A stretch of 64,000 nucleotides of DNA from the NCBI RefSeq assembly GCF_021129235.1, contig NZ_JAJOMA010000021.1, positions 62,001 to 126,000 of the forward strand, read 5' to 3'. Position numbers and translations under genes: made by a program. Shown one piece after another: positions 53,591 through 62,551 of the stretch (position 1 is the stretch's first letter; every line of letters starts with the position of its first letter). The DNA is from Kineosporia mesophila. GTDB lineage: Bacteria; Actinomycetota; Actinomycetes; Actinomycetales; Kineosporiaceae. The notes under the pieces were generated by a model, which made no database searches, had not been told where the DNA came from, and saw only the letters and a list, made by a program, of their open reading frames with translations.

Positions 53591-53635
53591 GGAACGGCCC
53601 CTGCCAGGCATCGCGCCTGTTCAGGGGCCATTCTT
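53591..53635 (-). terminator. Terminator-like hairpin after tRNA-Ser(TGA)
   Basis: GGAACGGCCCCTG pairs with CAGGGGCCATTCT on the minus strand (with wobble), 14 bases past the tRNA 3' end. The stem is shared with the map terminator. Confidence 0.7.
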
Positions 53636-53645
53636 ACTGCTCACA

Positions 53646-53706
53646 CGGCGGAGAGCGAGGGATTCGAACCCCCGGACGGTTTAACCCGTCAGTGGTTTTC
53701 AAGACC
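53646..53706 (-). repeat. Right attachment repeat within tRNA-Ser(TGA)
   Basis: 61 bp identical to 47769-47829. It starts three bases beyond the tRNA 3' end and stops at the anticodon stem, typical for tyrosine-recombinase att cores. Confidence 0.9.
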
Positions 53707-53735
53707 ACCGCCATCGGCCACTCGGCCAGCTCTCC
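53649..53735 (-). tRNA. tRNA-Ser (anticodon TGA)
   Basis: Acceptor stem GGAGAGC/GCTCTCC with discriminator G. The anticodon stem-loop is GTGGT-CTTGAAA-ACCAC, with anticodon TGA. A long variable arm (GACGGGTTAAACCGTC) and T arm with TTCGAAT. The 3' 58 nt are duplicated at 47772-47829. This is the integration site of the island. Confidence 0.95.
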
Positions 53736-53804
53736 TCCACATCTTCCGGAAGCAAGATGCGCGCACCAGTCTGGCACAACCACCCGCCCGCGGACGATGG
53801 GGAT

Positions 53805-56129
53805 TCAGCTCACGGCGGGGGCCTGTCGTGAGGGGAGGCCCAGCACCTGGCGGCGGCCGGGGTCCCAGGCCGCTGCCTCGACGGGGCGGCCGAAGAACCA
53901 GCCCTGGGCCGCCGGGCAGCCTGCCCTGGTCAGGGCCTCGGCGTCGGCCAGGTCCTCCACACCCTCGGCCACCACGCTCATGTTCAGGGCCTGGGCCAGC
54001 CAGAGCACGGCGCTGATGATGGAGGCCTTGTCCTGGTCGTGGGAGAGGCCGACGACGAAGCTGCAGTCGAGCTTCACGATGTCGGCGGGCACGCTCTGCA
54101 ACCAGGTCAGGGACGAGTAGCCGGTGCCGAAGTCGTCCAGGGCCAGGCGCACGCCCAGGGCCTTGACGGCCAGGAGCCGGTCGCGCAGGTCGATGCCGCG
54201 CTCCAGCATCGAGGTCTCGGTGATCTCCAGGACGAGTCGGGAGGCGTCGGCCAGGCCGGACCGGGACAGGGCCTCGGTCAGCATCGGCACGAACTCCGGC
54301 TCGGCCAACTGCTTCGGGCTGACATTGACGGACATGTAGGGCACGGTGTCGCCCCAGGCCACGAGCTGGGCCAGGGCGGTTCTGAGCACGTGCTCGCCGA
54401 GCGGCACGATCATGCCCGTCTCCTCGGCCAGGGGGATGAAGACGCCGGGGGCGATCAGGTCGCCGCCGGTCCCCCGCAGCCGCACCAGGGCCTCGGCCCC
54501 GACCACCTGCTTGCTCTCCAGCGACACGATGGGCTGGAACCACACCGGCAGCTGGTCGATCGGATCTATTTCCAGGGCGGCCTGCAGCGCACGCTCGGCC
54601 GTGACCCGCCGCTCCGTAGCCTCGCACATGGCGTCGTCGAAGAGCTGCACGCGTGCCCGCCCCGACTGCTTGGCGGCGTACATGGCCATGTCGGCGCTCT
54701 GCAGGGTGGCCCCGGCGTCCGCCGCGTCCAGCGGCAGGCTCAGACCCACACTGGCCGTCACCGTGAGCTGCCGTTCGCCGGGAATGGCGAAGGGCTCCTC
54801 GAAGCATCCGGCCACGCTCATCGCCAGGTCTTCGGCGGCACGGGTGGATCCGACGGTCGCGACGGCGAACTCGTCACCGCCCAACCGGGCAACCACCGCC
54901 GTATCGGGCACCACTGCCCGCAACCGTGTGCCGATCGTCCTCAATACCTCGTCGCCGGCGCTGTGCCCGTAGGAGTCGTTGACGTGCTTGAACTTGTCGA
55001 CGTCGATGTAGATCACCGAGACCTGACCGACGTACTCGGCCACAAGCGTCCCTAAGTCCGACTCGAAGGCGCGCCGCCCGAGCAGGCCGGTGAGGGCGTC
55101 CTCCCGGGCCTGTTTGCGCAGGATCTTCTCGTGCTGGTGCTTCTCCGTGACGTCGAGGTAGTGCGAGACGATGACCTGGAGCTTGCCGGCGCTGTCACGC
55201 AGAGCGCTGGCGTGCATCTCGACCTGCCGCAGCCCGCCCTCGGAGTCGCGGAAGGTGCGTTCCTCCCGCAGCACGTCGGTCTCACCGTTCAGGATGTCCC
55301 GGTGCAGACGGCTCTCGCGCCCGTCCGCCAGCTGAATCGGCAGGTCGGAGAGGCGGGATCGGGGTGGCAGCGGCCCGGCCATACCCGACCAGGAGACGAA
55401 GGCCGGGTTCACGCGCAGCACGATGCCGTCGGCCGCGAGCATGGTCATCGCGATCGGGGCTTCCTCGAAGGCCGCGGTGAACTGGGCCTCGGCCTGGCTG
55501 AGGTCGTCGAGCGCCCGGCGTTCCTCGGCCTCGGTGAGCCGCCAGGCCGCAACCTGCGCGGAGGCGGCGAGCAACACGGCAACGCTGTGCACGATCGCCC
55601 AGAACCAGGGGTGCTGCGTGCCGTAACCGTGCTCGTAGGTCATGTGCGGCATCCACGATCCGAGCACGGCGTGGTGCAGGAACGTGGCCAGCAGGAACGT
55701 CAGGAACGGCACCCAGTCGCGGTACAGAGCCAGCACGCCGACGGCGATGAAGAAGGAGAAGTGGGCCTCGGTGCGGCCGTCGTAGAGCATGACGAGCTCG
55801 GCGCAGACCGTGGTCAGGCCGATCGCGACGGCCGACGACGCGACCCGCTGGGACTTGATCTTTACGGCGCAGGCGATCATCGCGGCGATCACCAGCGAGG
55901 CGACGGCCCATTCGGCGTCGAGGCGGTGGCGCACGGCGGCGACCACCGTCAGACTCAGCCCGCAGACGACAGTGAGCCAGGTCAGCAACCGGTGCCGGTT
56001 CTGCCAGTCTTCGTGCCGCAGTCCGATCCCGGCCGGCAGGATCGCCCCGACCTGCCGGTATCCCCGTGCGATCAATGCTGGCACGAGTGTGTCTTCGACT
56101 CGTTTCCAGGGCGCCTGAGTGCGGTTCAC
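53805..56129 (-). CDS. Bifunctional GGDEF-EAL c-di-GMP protein with membrane sensor
   Basis: A 774-aa protein starting at GTG 56129. Six hydrophobic helices lie between residues 40 and 195 (LLTWLTVVCGLSLTVVAAV; FIAVGVLALYRDWVPFLTFL, shown in part). The FSFFIAVG..YRDW..HH pattern resembles a membrane sensor of histidine kinases. PAS follows, then RLGGDEFAVATVG and AEALVRLRGTGG with DDFGTGYSSLTWL. The RxxD inhibitory site is not in its usual place before GGDEF, unlike in the two proteins at 37-43 kb. Synthase and phosphodiesterase motifs look intact. Confidence 0.9.
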   Translation of the reverse strand: MNRTQAPWKRVEDTLVPALIARGYRQVGAILPAGIGLRHEDWQNRHRLLTWLTVVCGLSLTVVAAVRHRLDAEWAVASLVIAAMIACAVKIKSQRVASSAVAIGLTTVCAELVMLYDGRTEAHFSFFIAVGVLALYRDWVPFLTFLLATFLHHAVLGSWMPHMTYEHGYGTQHPWFWAIVHSVAVLLAASAQVAAWRLTEAEERRALDDLSQAEAQFTAAFEEAPIAMTMLAADGIVLRVNPAFVSWSGMAGPLPPRSRLSDLPIQLADGRESRLHRDILNGETDVLREERTFRDSEGGLRQVEMHASALRDSAGKLQVIVSHYLDVTEKHQHEKILRKQAREDALTGLLGRRAFESDLGTLVAEYVGQVSVIYIDVDKFKHVNDSYGHSAGDEVLRTIGTRLRAVVPDTAVVARLGGDEFAVATVGSTRAAEDLAMSVAGCFEEPFAIPGERQLTVTASVGLSLPLDAADAGATLQSADMAMYAAKQSGRARVQLFDDAMCEATERRVTAERALQAALEIDPIDQLPVWFQPIVSLESKQVVGAEALVRLRGTGGDLIAPGVFIPLAEETGMIVPLGEHVLRTALAQLVAWGDTVPYMSVNVSPKQLAEPEFVPMLTEALSRSGLADASRLVLEITETSMLERGIDLRDRLLAVKALGVRLALDDFGTGYSSLTWLQSVPADIVKLDCSFVVGLSHDQDKASIISAVLWLAQALNMSVVAEGVEDLADAEALTRAGCPAAQGWFFGRPVEAAAWDPGRRQVLGLPSRQAPAVS

Positions 56130-56179
56130 TCGGTTGCCCAGGGCTTACGGACGAAGTGCTCCCCCTGGGTGGTCACCGT

Positions 56180-56416
56180 TCAGTCGTCGACGCGACGCCA
56201 GAACCAGCGTGTGGGTTTCGCCAGGTCGAGCGGCACCCGGCCGAGTGCTGTCGCCAGCACGTCGGAACATCGCGGACACAGCGGCGCTCCGTCGTCGGGA
56301 CGGGGAAGGGTGTCACGGGTGCAGCCGACACAACGGATCGGCCGCACCCCCTTCCCCGGAACCACCATCGTGCCGGGCACAACCATCGGGGCGTCGTTCG
56401 CGAACATCTGAGTCAT
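56180..56416 (-). CDS. Small zinc-ribbon protein
   Basis: A 78-aa protein (start ATG 56416; a GTG at 56434 is also possible). Cys pairs CVGC and CPRC spaced by 15 residues form a zinc ribbon, and the C-terminus is basic. It could be a DNA- or RNA-binding adaptor. Function unknown. Confidence 0.65.
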   Translation of the reverse strand: MTQMFANDAPMVVPGTMVVPGKGVRPIRCVGCTRDTLPRPDDGAPLCPRCSDVLATALGRVPLDLAKPTRWFWRRVDD

Positions 56417-56627
56417 GACAGCTGTCTCCGTCACCCATCCCCTGAGTACCCGAGCCGGAGGGCGGCGCGGGCCGACAAACCAATGCGCTCAGTAATCGTA
56501 TCGCTACGATATGCGATGTCGATATCTCACGCACCGGAGTGTGTGCTGTATCGGCAGACCGCCCGAACGGCTTGACCATGTCGATCAAGCGGCCTGCCGG
56601 GGTGGGTTGTTCAGAGGACTGGAGGGA

Positions 56628-57209
56628 CTAGATCCAGATCGCGGGGTCTTCCATCCAGTGGTCACGCATGTCCGGCGCGGGCTGCTTGATCACACCGGGC
56701 ACTCCGACCACCACTGCGTCGTCCGGAACATCGCGCACAACAACAGCATTGGCGCCGATCTGAGCATTCTTGCCGACCGTGATCGGCCCCAGGACACGGG
56801 CACCCGCACCCACGACCACCCCGTCGAGCAGGGTGGGGTGACGCTTGACCGGCTCGAGACTGCGCCCGCCCAGGGTGACATCCTGGTAGAGCATCACGTC
56901 GTTCCCGATCTCGGCCGTCTCCCCGATGACCACACCGGTGGCGTGATCGATGAAGAAACGGCGCCCGATGGTGGCACCGGGGTGGATTTCCACCCCGGTG
57001 ACCGTCCGGGTCCACAGCGAGATCAGGCGCGCCGGTACCCGCCATCCGCGCAGCCACATCCGATGGGTGAGCCGGTGGCTCCAGATCGCCTGCAACCCGG
57101 GGTATCCCAGGATCAGCTCGACGTTGCTGTTCACCGCCGGGTCGCGAAGTTTCGCCGAGGCGAGGTCTTCACGAAGGGTGCCGTAGGCCCCCTTCACCTT
57201 GTTTCTCAT
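56628..57209 (-). CDS. cysE: Serine O-acetyltransferase
   Basis: A 193-aa hexapeptide-repeat acetyltransferase that makes O-acetylserine, the acceptor for cysteine synthesis. The left-handed beta-helix has GVEIHPGATIGRRFFIDHAT, GVVIGETAEIGNDV and GGRSLEPVKRHPTL, and the catalytic His pair is seen in IDHATG and KRHPTL. The ATG at 57209 is preferred over the TTG at 57233. Length fits the short EpsC-type. It lies 30 bp past cysK on the same strand. Confidence 0.92.
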   Translation of the reverse strand: MRNKVKGAYGTLREDLASAKLRDPAVNSNVELILGYPGLQAIWSHRLTHRMWLRGWRVPARLISLWTRTVTGVEIHPGATIGRRFFIDHATGVVIGETAEIGNDVMLYQDVTLGGRSLEPVKRHPTLLDGVVVGAGARVLGPITVGKNAQIGANAVVVRDVPDDAVVVGVPGVIKQPAPDMRDHWMEDPAIWI

Positions 57210-57238
57210 CGTTTGCAGCTGGTGGCCCTTCAATGCAA

Positions 57239-58168
57239 TCAGTCCACCAGGTCCTTGAAGAGGATGGTGGACAGGTAGCGCTCACCGAACGACGGGATGA
57301 TGACGACGATGATCTTGCCGTCGAACTCCGGCCGGCGGGCCACCTCGTTGGCGGCCCAGAGGGCGGCGCCGGAGGAGATGCCGACCAGCAGGCCCTCTTC
57401 CTTGGCCGCGCGACGGGCCCACTCGACCGCGTCGTCGACCTCGGCGTCGAACACCTCGTCGTAGACCTTGGTGTCGAGGATCTCCGGGACGAAGTTGGCG
57501 CCGATGCCCTGGATCGGGTGCGGGCCGGGGGCCCCACCGTTCAGGATCGGCGAGAGCTTCGGCTCGACCGCGAAGATCTTGATGTCCGGGTTCTTCTCCT
57601 TCAGCACCTGGCCGACACCGGTGATGGTGCCGCCCGTGCCGATGCCCGCGACGACCGCCGCAACCTTGCCGTCGGTGTCGGCCCAGATCTCCTCGGCCGT
57701 GGTCTTACGGTGGATCGCCGGATTGGCCTCGTTGGCGAACTGACGGGCCAGCACGGCGCCGCGCTCGGCGCCGATCTCCTCGGCCTTCGCCACCGCACCC
57801 TTCATGCCCTCGCTGCCCGGGGTGAGCACGAGCTCGGCACCGTAGGCACGCAGCAGCGCGCGGCGCTCCTTGCTCATGGTCTCCGGCATGGTCAGCACGA
57901 CCTTGTAACCGCGGGCGGCACCCACGAAGGCCAGGGCGATACCGGTGTTACCACTGGTCGCCTCGACGATGGTGCCACCGGGCTTGAGCTGGCCCGAGGC
58001 CTCGGCGGCGTCGATGATCGCCACGCCGATACGGTCCTTGACACTGTTGGCCGGGTTGTAGAACTCCAGCTTGGCCGCCACGATGGCGCCGGCGCCTTCG
58101 GTGAGACGGTTGATGCGGACGAGCGGAGTATTTCCGACCAGCTGGGTCGCGTCGTCATAGATCGGCAT
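57239..58168 (-). CDS. cysK: Cysteine synthase A (O-acetylserine sulfhydrylase)
   Basis: A 309-aa PLP enzyme: O-acetylserine plus sulfide to cysteine. PLP Lys is in [11 protein letters not shown]; the phosphate loop is [14 protein letters not shown], and [16 protein letters not shown] is the substrate loop. GAGGGGTGA precedes the ATG at 58168. It is the first gene of a cysK-cysE pair. Confidence 0.95.
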   Translation of the reverse strand: MPIYDDATQLVGNTPLVRINRLTEGAGAIVAAKLEFYNPANSVKDRIGVAIIDAAEASGQLKPGGTIVEATSGNTGIALAFVGAARGYKVVLTMPETMSKERRALLRAYGAELVLTPGSEGMKGAVAKAEEIGAERGAVLARQFANEANPAIHRKTTAEEIWADTDGKVAAVVAGIGTGGTITGVGQVLKEKNPDIKIFAVEPKLSPILNGGAPGPHPIQGIGANFVPEILDTKVYDEVFDAEVDDAVEWARRAAKEEGLLVGISSGAALWAANEVARRPEFDGKIIVVIIPSFGERYLSTILFKDLVD

Positions 58169-58282
58169 TGCTGCAGGTCACCCCTCTGAGAACATTCTTT
58201 GGCGAAACGGTCGAGAAACAGATTGTTCAGGTGCGGGCACGGGTCGGACAACCCTTTGTCTCACCCCTCGGGTCCTTGAGTC

Positions 58283-58684
58283 TCATCCCTCCAGGAACGA
58301 GAACCGAACCTTCCGGGTCGAGTTGTCCCCGTTGCTGTCGACGAGCACCAGGCTCTGCCAGGTACCGAGCGTGGGTTCGCCGGACAGCACCGGAACGCTG
58401 ATCGACGGGCTGATGAAGGCGGGCAGCACGTGGTCGCGGCCGTGGCCGAGACTCCCGTGCCGGTGCCGGTAGATGTCTTCTTGCGGCAGCAGCCGGTCGA
58501 TGGCACCCGCCAGGTCCGGCTCGCTGCCGGAACCCGTCTCCATCAGCGCGACACCCGCGGTGGCGTGCGGGACGAACACGTTGACCAGCCCGTCTCCCCG
58601 TCCGGCGCAGAATCTCGCCAGCTCCCCGGTCAGATCGGTCACCAGCCGATCGCCGGAGCGGACTGTGATCTCGGTGCTCTCCAT
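58283..58684 (-). CDS. yjbQ: YjbQ/UPF0047 family protein
   Basis: A 133-aa protein with the family motifs VNVFVPHATAGVALMETG, GRGDG and HVLPAFISPSISVPV, with conserved His and Asp residues of a trimeric metal-binding fold. Members have been reported to have weak thiamine-phosphate synthase activity, but the physiological role is unsettled. ATG at 58684 selected because the domain begins there. Confidence 0.88.
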   Translation of the reverse strand: MESTEITVRSGDRLVTDLTGELARFCAGRGDGLVNVFVPHATAGVALMETGSGSEPDLAGAIDRLLPQEDIYRHRHGSLGHGRDHVLPAFISPSISVPVLSGEPTLGTWQSLVLVDSNGDNSTRKVRFSFLEG

Positions 58685-58738
58685 AGGGTGAACCCTAAGC
58701 CTGTCTTGCATGCCCCCCAAGTGGGGCCTTGATCTGAT

Positions 58739-60448
58739 CTATCCGCGAAGCCAGACGGTGGTCTCGCCGGGCAGCTGGTCGCCGTCGAGCGGACCGCTTG
58801 CCACCAGCACCTCCCCGGCAGGCAGCGGCACCGCCGCGGTGCCGAAGTTGGTCACCACCTGCCAGCCGTCGGGACGGCGGAAATGGAGGACGTCGATGTC
58901 ACCCTCCAGCCACTCGAGCGTTTCCGCTCCCTGGAGTTCGCGGCGCAGCCGCAGAGCCGTGCGGTAGAGATTGAGCACCGAGTCCGGATCGGTGTCCTCC
59001 TTCTCCACGGAGAAATCACCGAACCAGTCGGGCTGCGGCAGGTGGGCCCCGCCGGCGCCGAAGCCGAACGACTGCCCATTCCCCACACTGCGCGAGGTGT
59101 TCCAGGGCAGCGGCACGCGGCAGCCGTCGCGGCCCTTCAGGGTGTGGCCGGTGCGCAGCCAGATCGGATCGGCCAGCTCGTCGCGGGGAATGTCCGCCAC
59201 CTCGCGCAGGCCCAGCTCCTCACCCTGGTAGAGGTACATCGAGCCGGGAAGACCCAGGAGCAGAAGTGTGGACGCGGTGGCGCGCCGGCGCCCGGTCTCG
59301 TCGTCGGGTGCGGGGTCGAGTCCGTCGGCCAGGAGCCAGTCGGCCAGACCTTCCTGCCCGATCCCGTTCGGCAGCCCGTAACGACTGCGATGACGTACCA
59401 CGTCGTGGTTGGACAGCACCCAGGTCGACGAGGCTCCGGTGTGGGCGGACTCGGCCAGGTTGTCGGTGATGCTCTTGCGGAAACCGGCGGCGTCCCAGTC
59501 TTCCCGCAGCAGGTCGAAGTTGAACGCCTGACCGAGTTCGGTGGGCCGGGCGTAGAGCGCGCGGCGGGCGGTCGGCACCCAGGCCTCGGCCACGGCGGCC
59601 CGCGGCGGGTCGTACTCGTTGAAGACCTCGCGCCATTCCTCGAAGATCGTGTGCACCTCGTCGCGGTCGAACAGCGGAGAGCTGCCGTCGATCGGGAGGT
59701 CGAGCTCGGGGATGCTCGGCATGCTGCGCAGCGGCTCGGTCAGGTCTTTCGCCAGGCCGTGCGCCACGTCGACGCGGAACCCGTCCACGCCGCGGTCCGA
59801 CCAGAAACGCAGCGTCTTGCGGAAGTCGTCGCGCACCTCCGGGTTGCTCCAGTCGAAGTCCGGCTGCTCCGGGGCGAACAGGTGCAGGTACCACTGCCCG
59901 TCCGGCACCCGGGTCCAGGCGCTACCACCGAAGTGCGAGACCCAGTCCGAGGGCGGCTCGTCGCCGTTGGGGCCCAGGCCGTCGCGGAAGATGTAGCGGT
60001 CACGCGCCGCCGATCCGCGCTCCGCTGCCAGGGCCTCCTGGAACCAGACGTGGCGGTCGGACGAGTGATTCGGCACGATGTCGGCGATCAGCCGGATGCC
60101 GACGGCGTGCAGGCCGGCGCTGAGCTCGTCGAAATCGGCCAGCGTGCCGAGCTTCGGGTCCACGTCGCGATAGTCGTCCACGTCGTACCCGCCGTCGGCC
60201 AGGGCCGAGGGGTAGAACGGGCTGAGCCAGACCGCGTCGACGTTCAGCGACTTCAGGTACGGGATCTTCGCGGTGATCCCGGCGATGTTGCCGATGCCGT
60301 CGCCGTCACTGTCGGCGAAACTGCGCGGATAGATCTGGTAGACGACGGCCTGACGCCACCAGTCGGCTTCCGGGTGGGGGGTGCGCGCGATCTCAGCCAC
60401 GGTGCGGATCCATTCTGCCGTGAGGTGTTTCCGTTCTTGGGCCTTCAC
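58739..60448 (-). CDS. Alpha-glucosidase, glycoside hydrolase family 13
   Basis: A cytoplasmic GH13 enzyme of 569 aa (start GTG 60448; a GTG at 60400 is also possible). WWRQAVVYQIYPRSFADSDG is the start motif; the nucleophile Asp is in DGFRVDVAHGL, the acid Glu in AVAEAWVPT, and the transition-state Asp in SNHDVVRH. It hydrolyses alpha-glucosides imported by the adjacent ABC system. The frame is open further upstream into the permease gene but that part is not coding. Confidence 0.92.
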   Translation of the reverse strand: MKAQERKHLTAEWIRTVAEIARTPHPEADWWRQAVVYQIYPRSFADSDGDGIGNIAGITAKIPYLKSLNVDAVWLSPFYPSALADGGYDVDDYRDVDPKLGTLADFDELSAGLHAVGIRLIADIVPNHSSDRHVWFQEALAAERGSAARDRYIFRDGLGPNGDEPPSDWVSHFGGSAWTRVPDGQWYLHLFAPEQPDFDWSNPEVRDDFRKTLRFWSDRGVDGFRVDVAHGLAKDLTEPLRSMPSIPELDLPIDGSSPLFDRDEVHTIFEEWREVFNEYDPPRAAVAEAWVPTARRALYARPTELGQAFNFDLLREDWDAAGFRKSITDNLAESAHTGASSTWVLSNHDVVRHRSRYGLPNGIGQEGLADWLLADGLDPAPDDETGRRRATASTLLLLGLPGSMYLYQGEELGLREVADIPRDELADPIWLRTGHTLKGRDGCRVPLPWNTSRSVGNGQSFGFGAGGAHLPQPDWFGDFSVEKEDTDPDSVLNLYRTALRLRRELQGAETLEWLEGDIDVLHFRRPDGWQVVTNFGTAAVPLPAGEVLVASGPLDGDQLPGETTVWLRG

Positions 60449-60495
60449 CCTCGCACGCCGGGCCGGTCGTTGTCCGCCCGGCCCGGCGCACGTGG

Positions 60496-61395
60496 TCAGC
60501 CCTTCACACCACCGGCGGTCAGACCGCTGACGATGCGACGCTGGAAGACCAGCACGACGATGACCAGCGGAATGGTGACGATCACACCGGCGGCCATGGT
60601 CTGGGTGTACGGGACGATGTGCGGCCCGGCGGTGAAGTTCGCGATCGCCACGGTGGACGGCTCGACGCTCTTCACCCCGTTGGACAGCACGCTGGAGAGC
60701 AGGAACTCGTTCCACGAGGCCAGGAACACCAGGATCGCCGTGGTGAACATGGCCGGCGCGGCCAGCGGGAGGATCACCTTCCGGAAAGCCTGGATCGGCG
60801 TACAGCCGTCCACCCGGGCGGCCTCCTCCAGCTCCCACGGCATGTCCGCGAAGAAACTGGTGAGGGTGTACACCGCCAGCGGGATCGAGAACGAGATCTG
60901 GGGCAGGATCAGGCCCTGATAGGTACCCAGCCAGCCCCAGTCGCTGAAGAGCTGGAAGATCGGCGTCAGGATCGCCACACCGGGGAACATCGAGGCGCCC
61001 AGGATGGCCGCGAGCACGATCGACTTACCCCGGAACACCAGGCGGGACAGTGCGTATCCGGCGAACACCCCGATCAGCATCGACAGCACGGTGACCGCGG
61101 TGCCGATGATCAGGCTGTTGATCAGCGACCGCCCGAACGAGTTGATCGAGGTGTCGAAGGCGTACCGGAAGTTGTCCAGCGTGACGTGCGTGGGCCAGGG
61201 CGTGTTGTCGAAGGTGTAGTCGCTGTCCCGCAGGGCCAGGACGAGCATCCAGTAGAACGGCGCCAGGCACCAGAACGCGATCAGGACGATCGCGGCCAGG
61301 TTTCCGGCCTGCCCCCAGTTGAAACCCTGCTTGTAGGGCCGGATCGGCCGATCAGCAGTGTTGCCGACCGGGACCCCCACCGATGTCGCGGTCAT
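60496..61395 (-). CDS. Sugar ABC transporter permease (MalG-type)
   Basis: A 299-aa permease with six helices (for example NLAAIVLIAFWCLAPFYWML, shown in part). The EAA motif is EEAARVDGCTPIQAFRKVIL. It overlaps the upstream permease stop by four bases (ATGA). ATG 61395. No ATPase gene is in the operon, so a shared MsiK-type ATPase is presumed. Confidence 0.92.
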   Translation of the reverse strand: MTATSVGVPVGNTADRPIRPYKQGFNWGQAGNLAAIVLIAFWCLAPFYWMLVLALRDSDYTFDNTPWPTHVTLDNFRYAFDTSINSFGRSLINSLIIGTAVTVLSMLIGVFAGYALSRLVFRGKSIVLAAILGASMFPGVAILTPIFQLFSDWGWLGTYQGLILPQISFSIPLAVYTLTSFFADMPWELEEAARVDGCTPIQAFRKVILPLAAPAMFTTAILVFLASWNEFLLSSVLSNGVKSVEPSTVAIANFTAGPHIVPYTQTMAAGVIVTIPLVIVVLVFQRRIVSGLTAGGVKG

Positions 61396-62399
61396 CGTGT
61401 GCCCCTCTCGACGATGTTGGCGTTGAAGAGGCGCACGAGGCCGAGGGCTATCGCGAAGATAATGATGAAGGTGATGGTCGATAGCGCCGACGCCGAATTC
61501 AGCCCGCTGTTGAGCTGTCTCACGACAAGGATCGACATCGTGGTGGTTCCGTTCGCTCCTTGGGTCAGGATCCACGGCAGGTCGTACATGCGCAGCACGT
61601 CGAGGCTGCGGAAGATGACCGCGACCGCCAGGGCCGGCTTGACCAGCGGGAGCGTGATGCGCCAGAACCGCTGCCAGGCGTTCGCCCCGTCGACCTTGGC
61701 CGACTCGTAGATCTCGTTGCTGATGCCCTGCAGCCCGGCCAGGATGAGGAGCGCGATGAACGGGGTGGTCTTCCAGACATCAGCGATGACGATGGCCGCC
61801 CGGGCCGGTCCGGACTCCGACGTCCAGGCGAAATCCGTTCCCAGGACGTTGTTCAGCACACCCTGGGGGTCGAAGATGACGATCCAGAGCTTGGCGATGA
61901 CCGCAGTCGGGATGGCCCACGGAATCAGGATCGCGACCCGGACCAGGGCCCGGCCCTTGAAGGCGCGGTGCATCATCAGCGCGAAGCACATGCCGATGAT
62001 GGTCTCGAGCAGCACTGTCACGACAGTGAATCCGATGGTGATACCGACCGAGCTCCAGAACTGCGCCCCGAGGTTGCCCGTGGGGCAGCTCTCGGTGACG
62101 CCGCCGGCCCCCGGGCACTGCTGGAGCAGCCAGTGCTTGTAGTTGGCGAGGCCGTTCCAGGAGTTGCCCTCGTTGAAGAACCCGCTGGAGTCGAGACCAG
62201 GATCGGTCAGGAACGACTGGTAGATGGCTTTGATGATCGGGTACCCGACGATCACGGTCAGCATGATCAGGGTCGGGGCCAGGAGGAGGAAGGCCAGGCG
62301 GCTCTCCCCCGTGTGAATGGTCTTGTCCCGCTTCCGGCGACGCCTCTTACCGCTGGTGTCTGCCGCGTTCTCCGCGATCGGCTCGGAGGTGATGCTCAT
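61392..62399 (-). CDS. Sugar ABC transporter permease (MalF-type)
   Basis: A 335-aa permease with a basic head (KRRRRKRDKTIH), then six to seven helices (ESRLAFLLLAPTLIMLTVIVG, in part). EAA motif: YESAKVDGANAWQRFWRITLP. AGGAG lies six bases before the ATG at 62399. It overlaps the MalG-type gene. Confidence 0.92.
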   Translation of the reverse strand: MSITSEPIAENAADTSGKRRRRKRDKTIHTGESRLAFLLLAPTLIMLTVIVGYPIIKAIYQSFLTDPGLDSSGFFNEGNSWNGLANYKHWLLQQCPGAGGVTESCPTGNLGAQFWSSVGITIGFTVVTVLLETIIGMCFALMMHRAFKGRALVRVAILIPWAIPTAVIAKLWIVIFDPQGVLNNVLGTDFAWTSESGPARAAIVIADVWKTTPFIALLILAGLQGISNEIYESAKVDGANAWQRFWRITLPLVKPALAVAVIFRSLDVLRMYDLPWILTQGANGTTTMSILVVRQLNSGLNSASALSTITFIIIFAIALGLVRLFNANIVERGTR

Positions 62400-62551
62400 G
62401 GCTGCTCCTGAGCTACTGGTGTCCAAGGGCTGATGCGAGCAGACCGGGCGGCCTGGGTGAGGCCGCCCGGTCTGACCTGATCACAGCGGTCCGAAGGGGC
62501 CACCAGCCCCGGAACATGGCACCTGCCGCCGTGATCTTCAGAGACTCACGT

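Larger units (their letters stand above)
53307..53645. other. Island right-end non-coding segment
   Basis: Holds a tandem direct repeat (53513-53534) and a terminator-like hairpin (53591-53635). No integrase gene or its remains are recognised in the 339 bp. Confidence 0.5.
47769..53706. mobile_element. tRNA-Ser(TGA) genomic island of about 5.9 kb with restriction-modification cargo
   Basis: Bounded by exact 61-bp direct repeats, the right one inside an intact tRNA-Ser gene. The left part is visibly AT-richer and uses TTA codons, unlike surrounding genes. Cargo: cytosine-5 methyltransferase, PD-(D/E)XK protein, a beta-rich unknown, an HELLGH protein, a GGCT-like protein and a small membrane protein. 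No integrase, excisionase or transfer gene is present, so it is either a remnant or mobilised in trans. Left and right borders were placed at the repeat edges. Confidence 0.8.

Noticed and set aside
58169-58282. Possible riboswitch or cysteine regulatory element before cysK
   Set aside because: Only a weak GAACA/TGTTC pair 29 bases apart is visible; no conserved aptamer was recognised.
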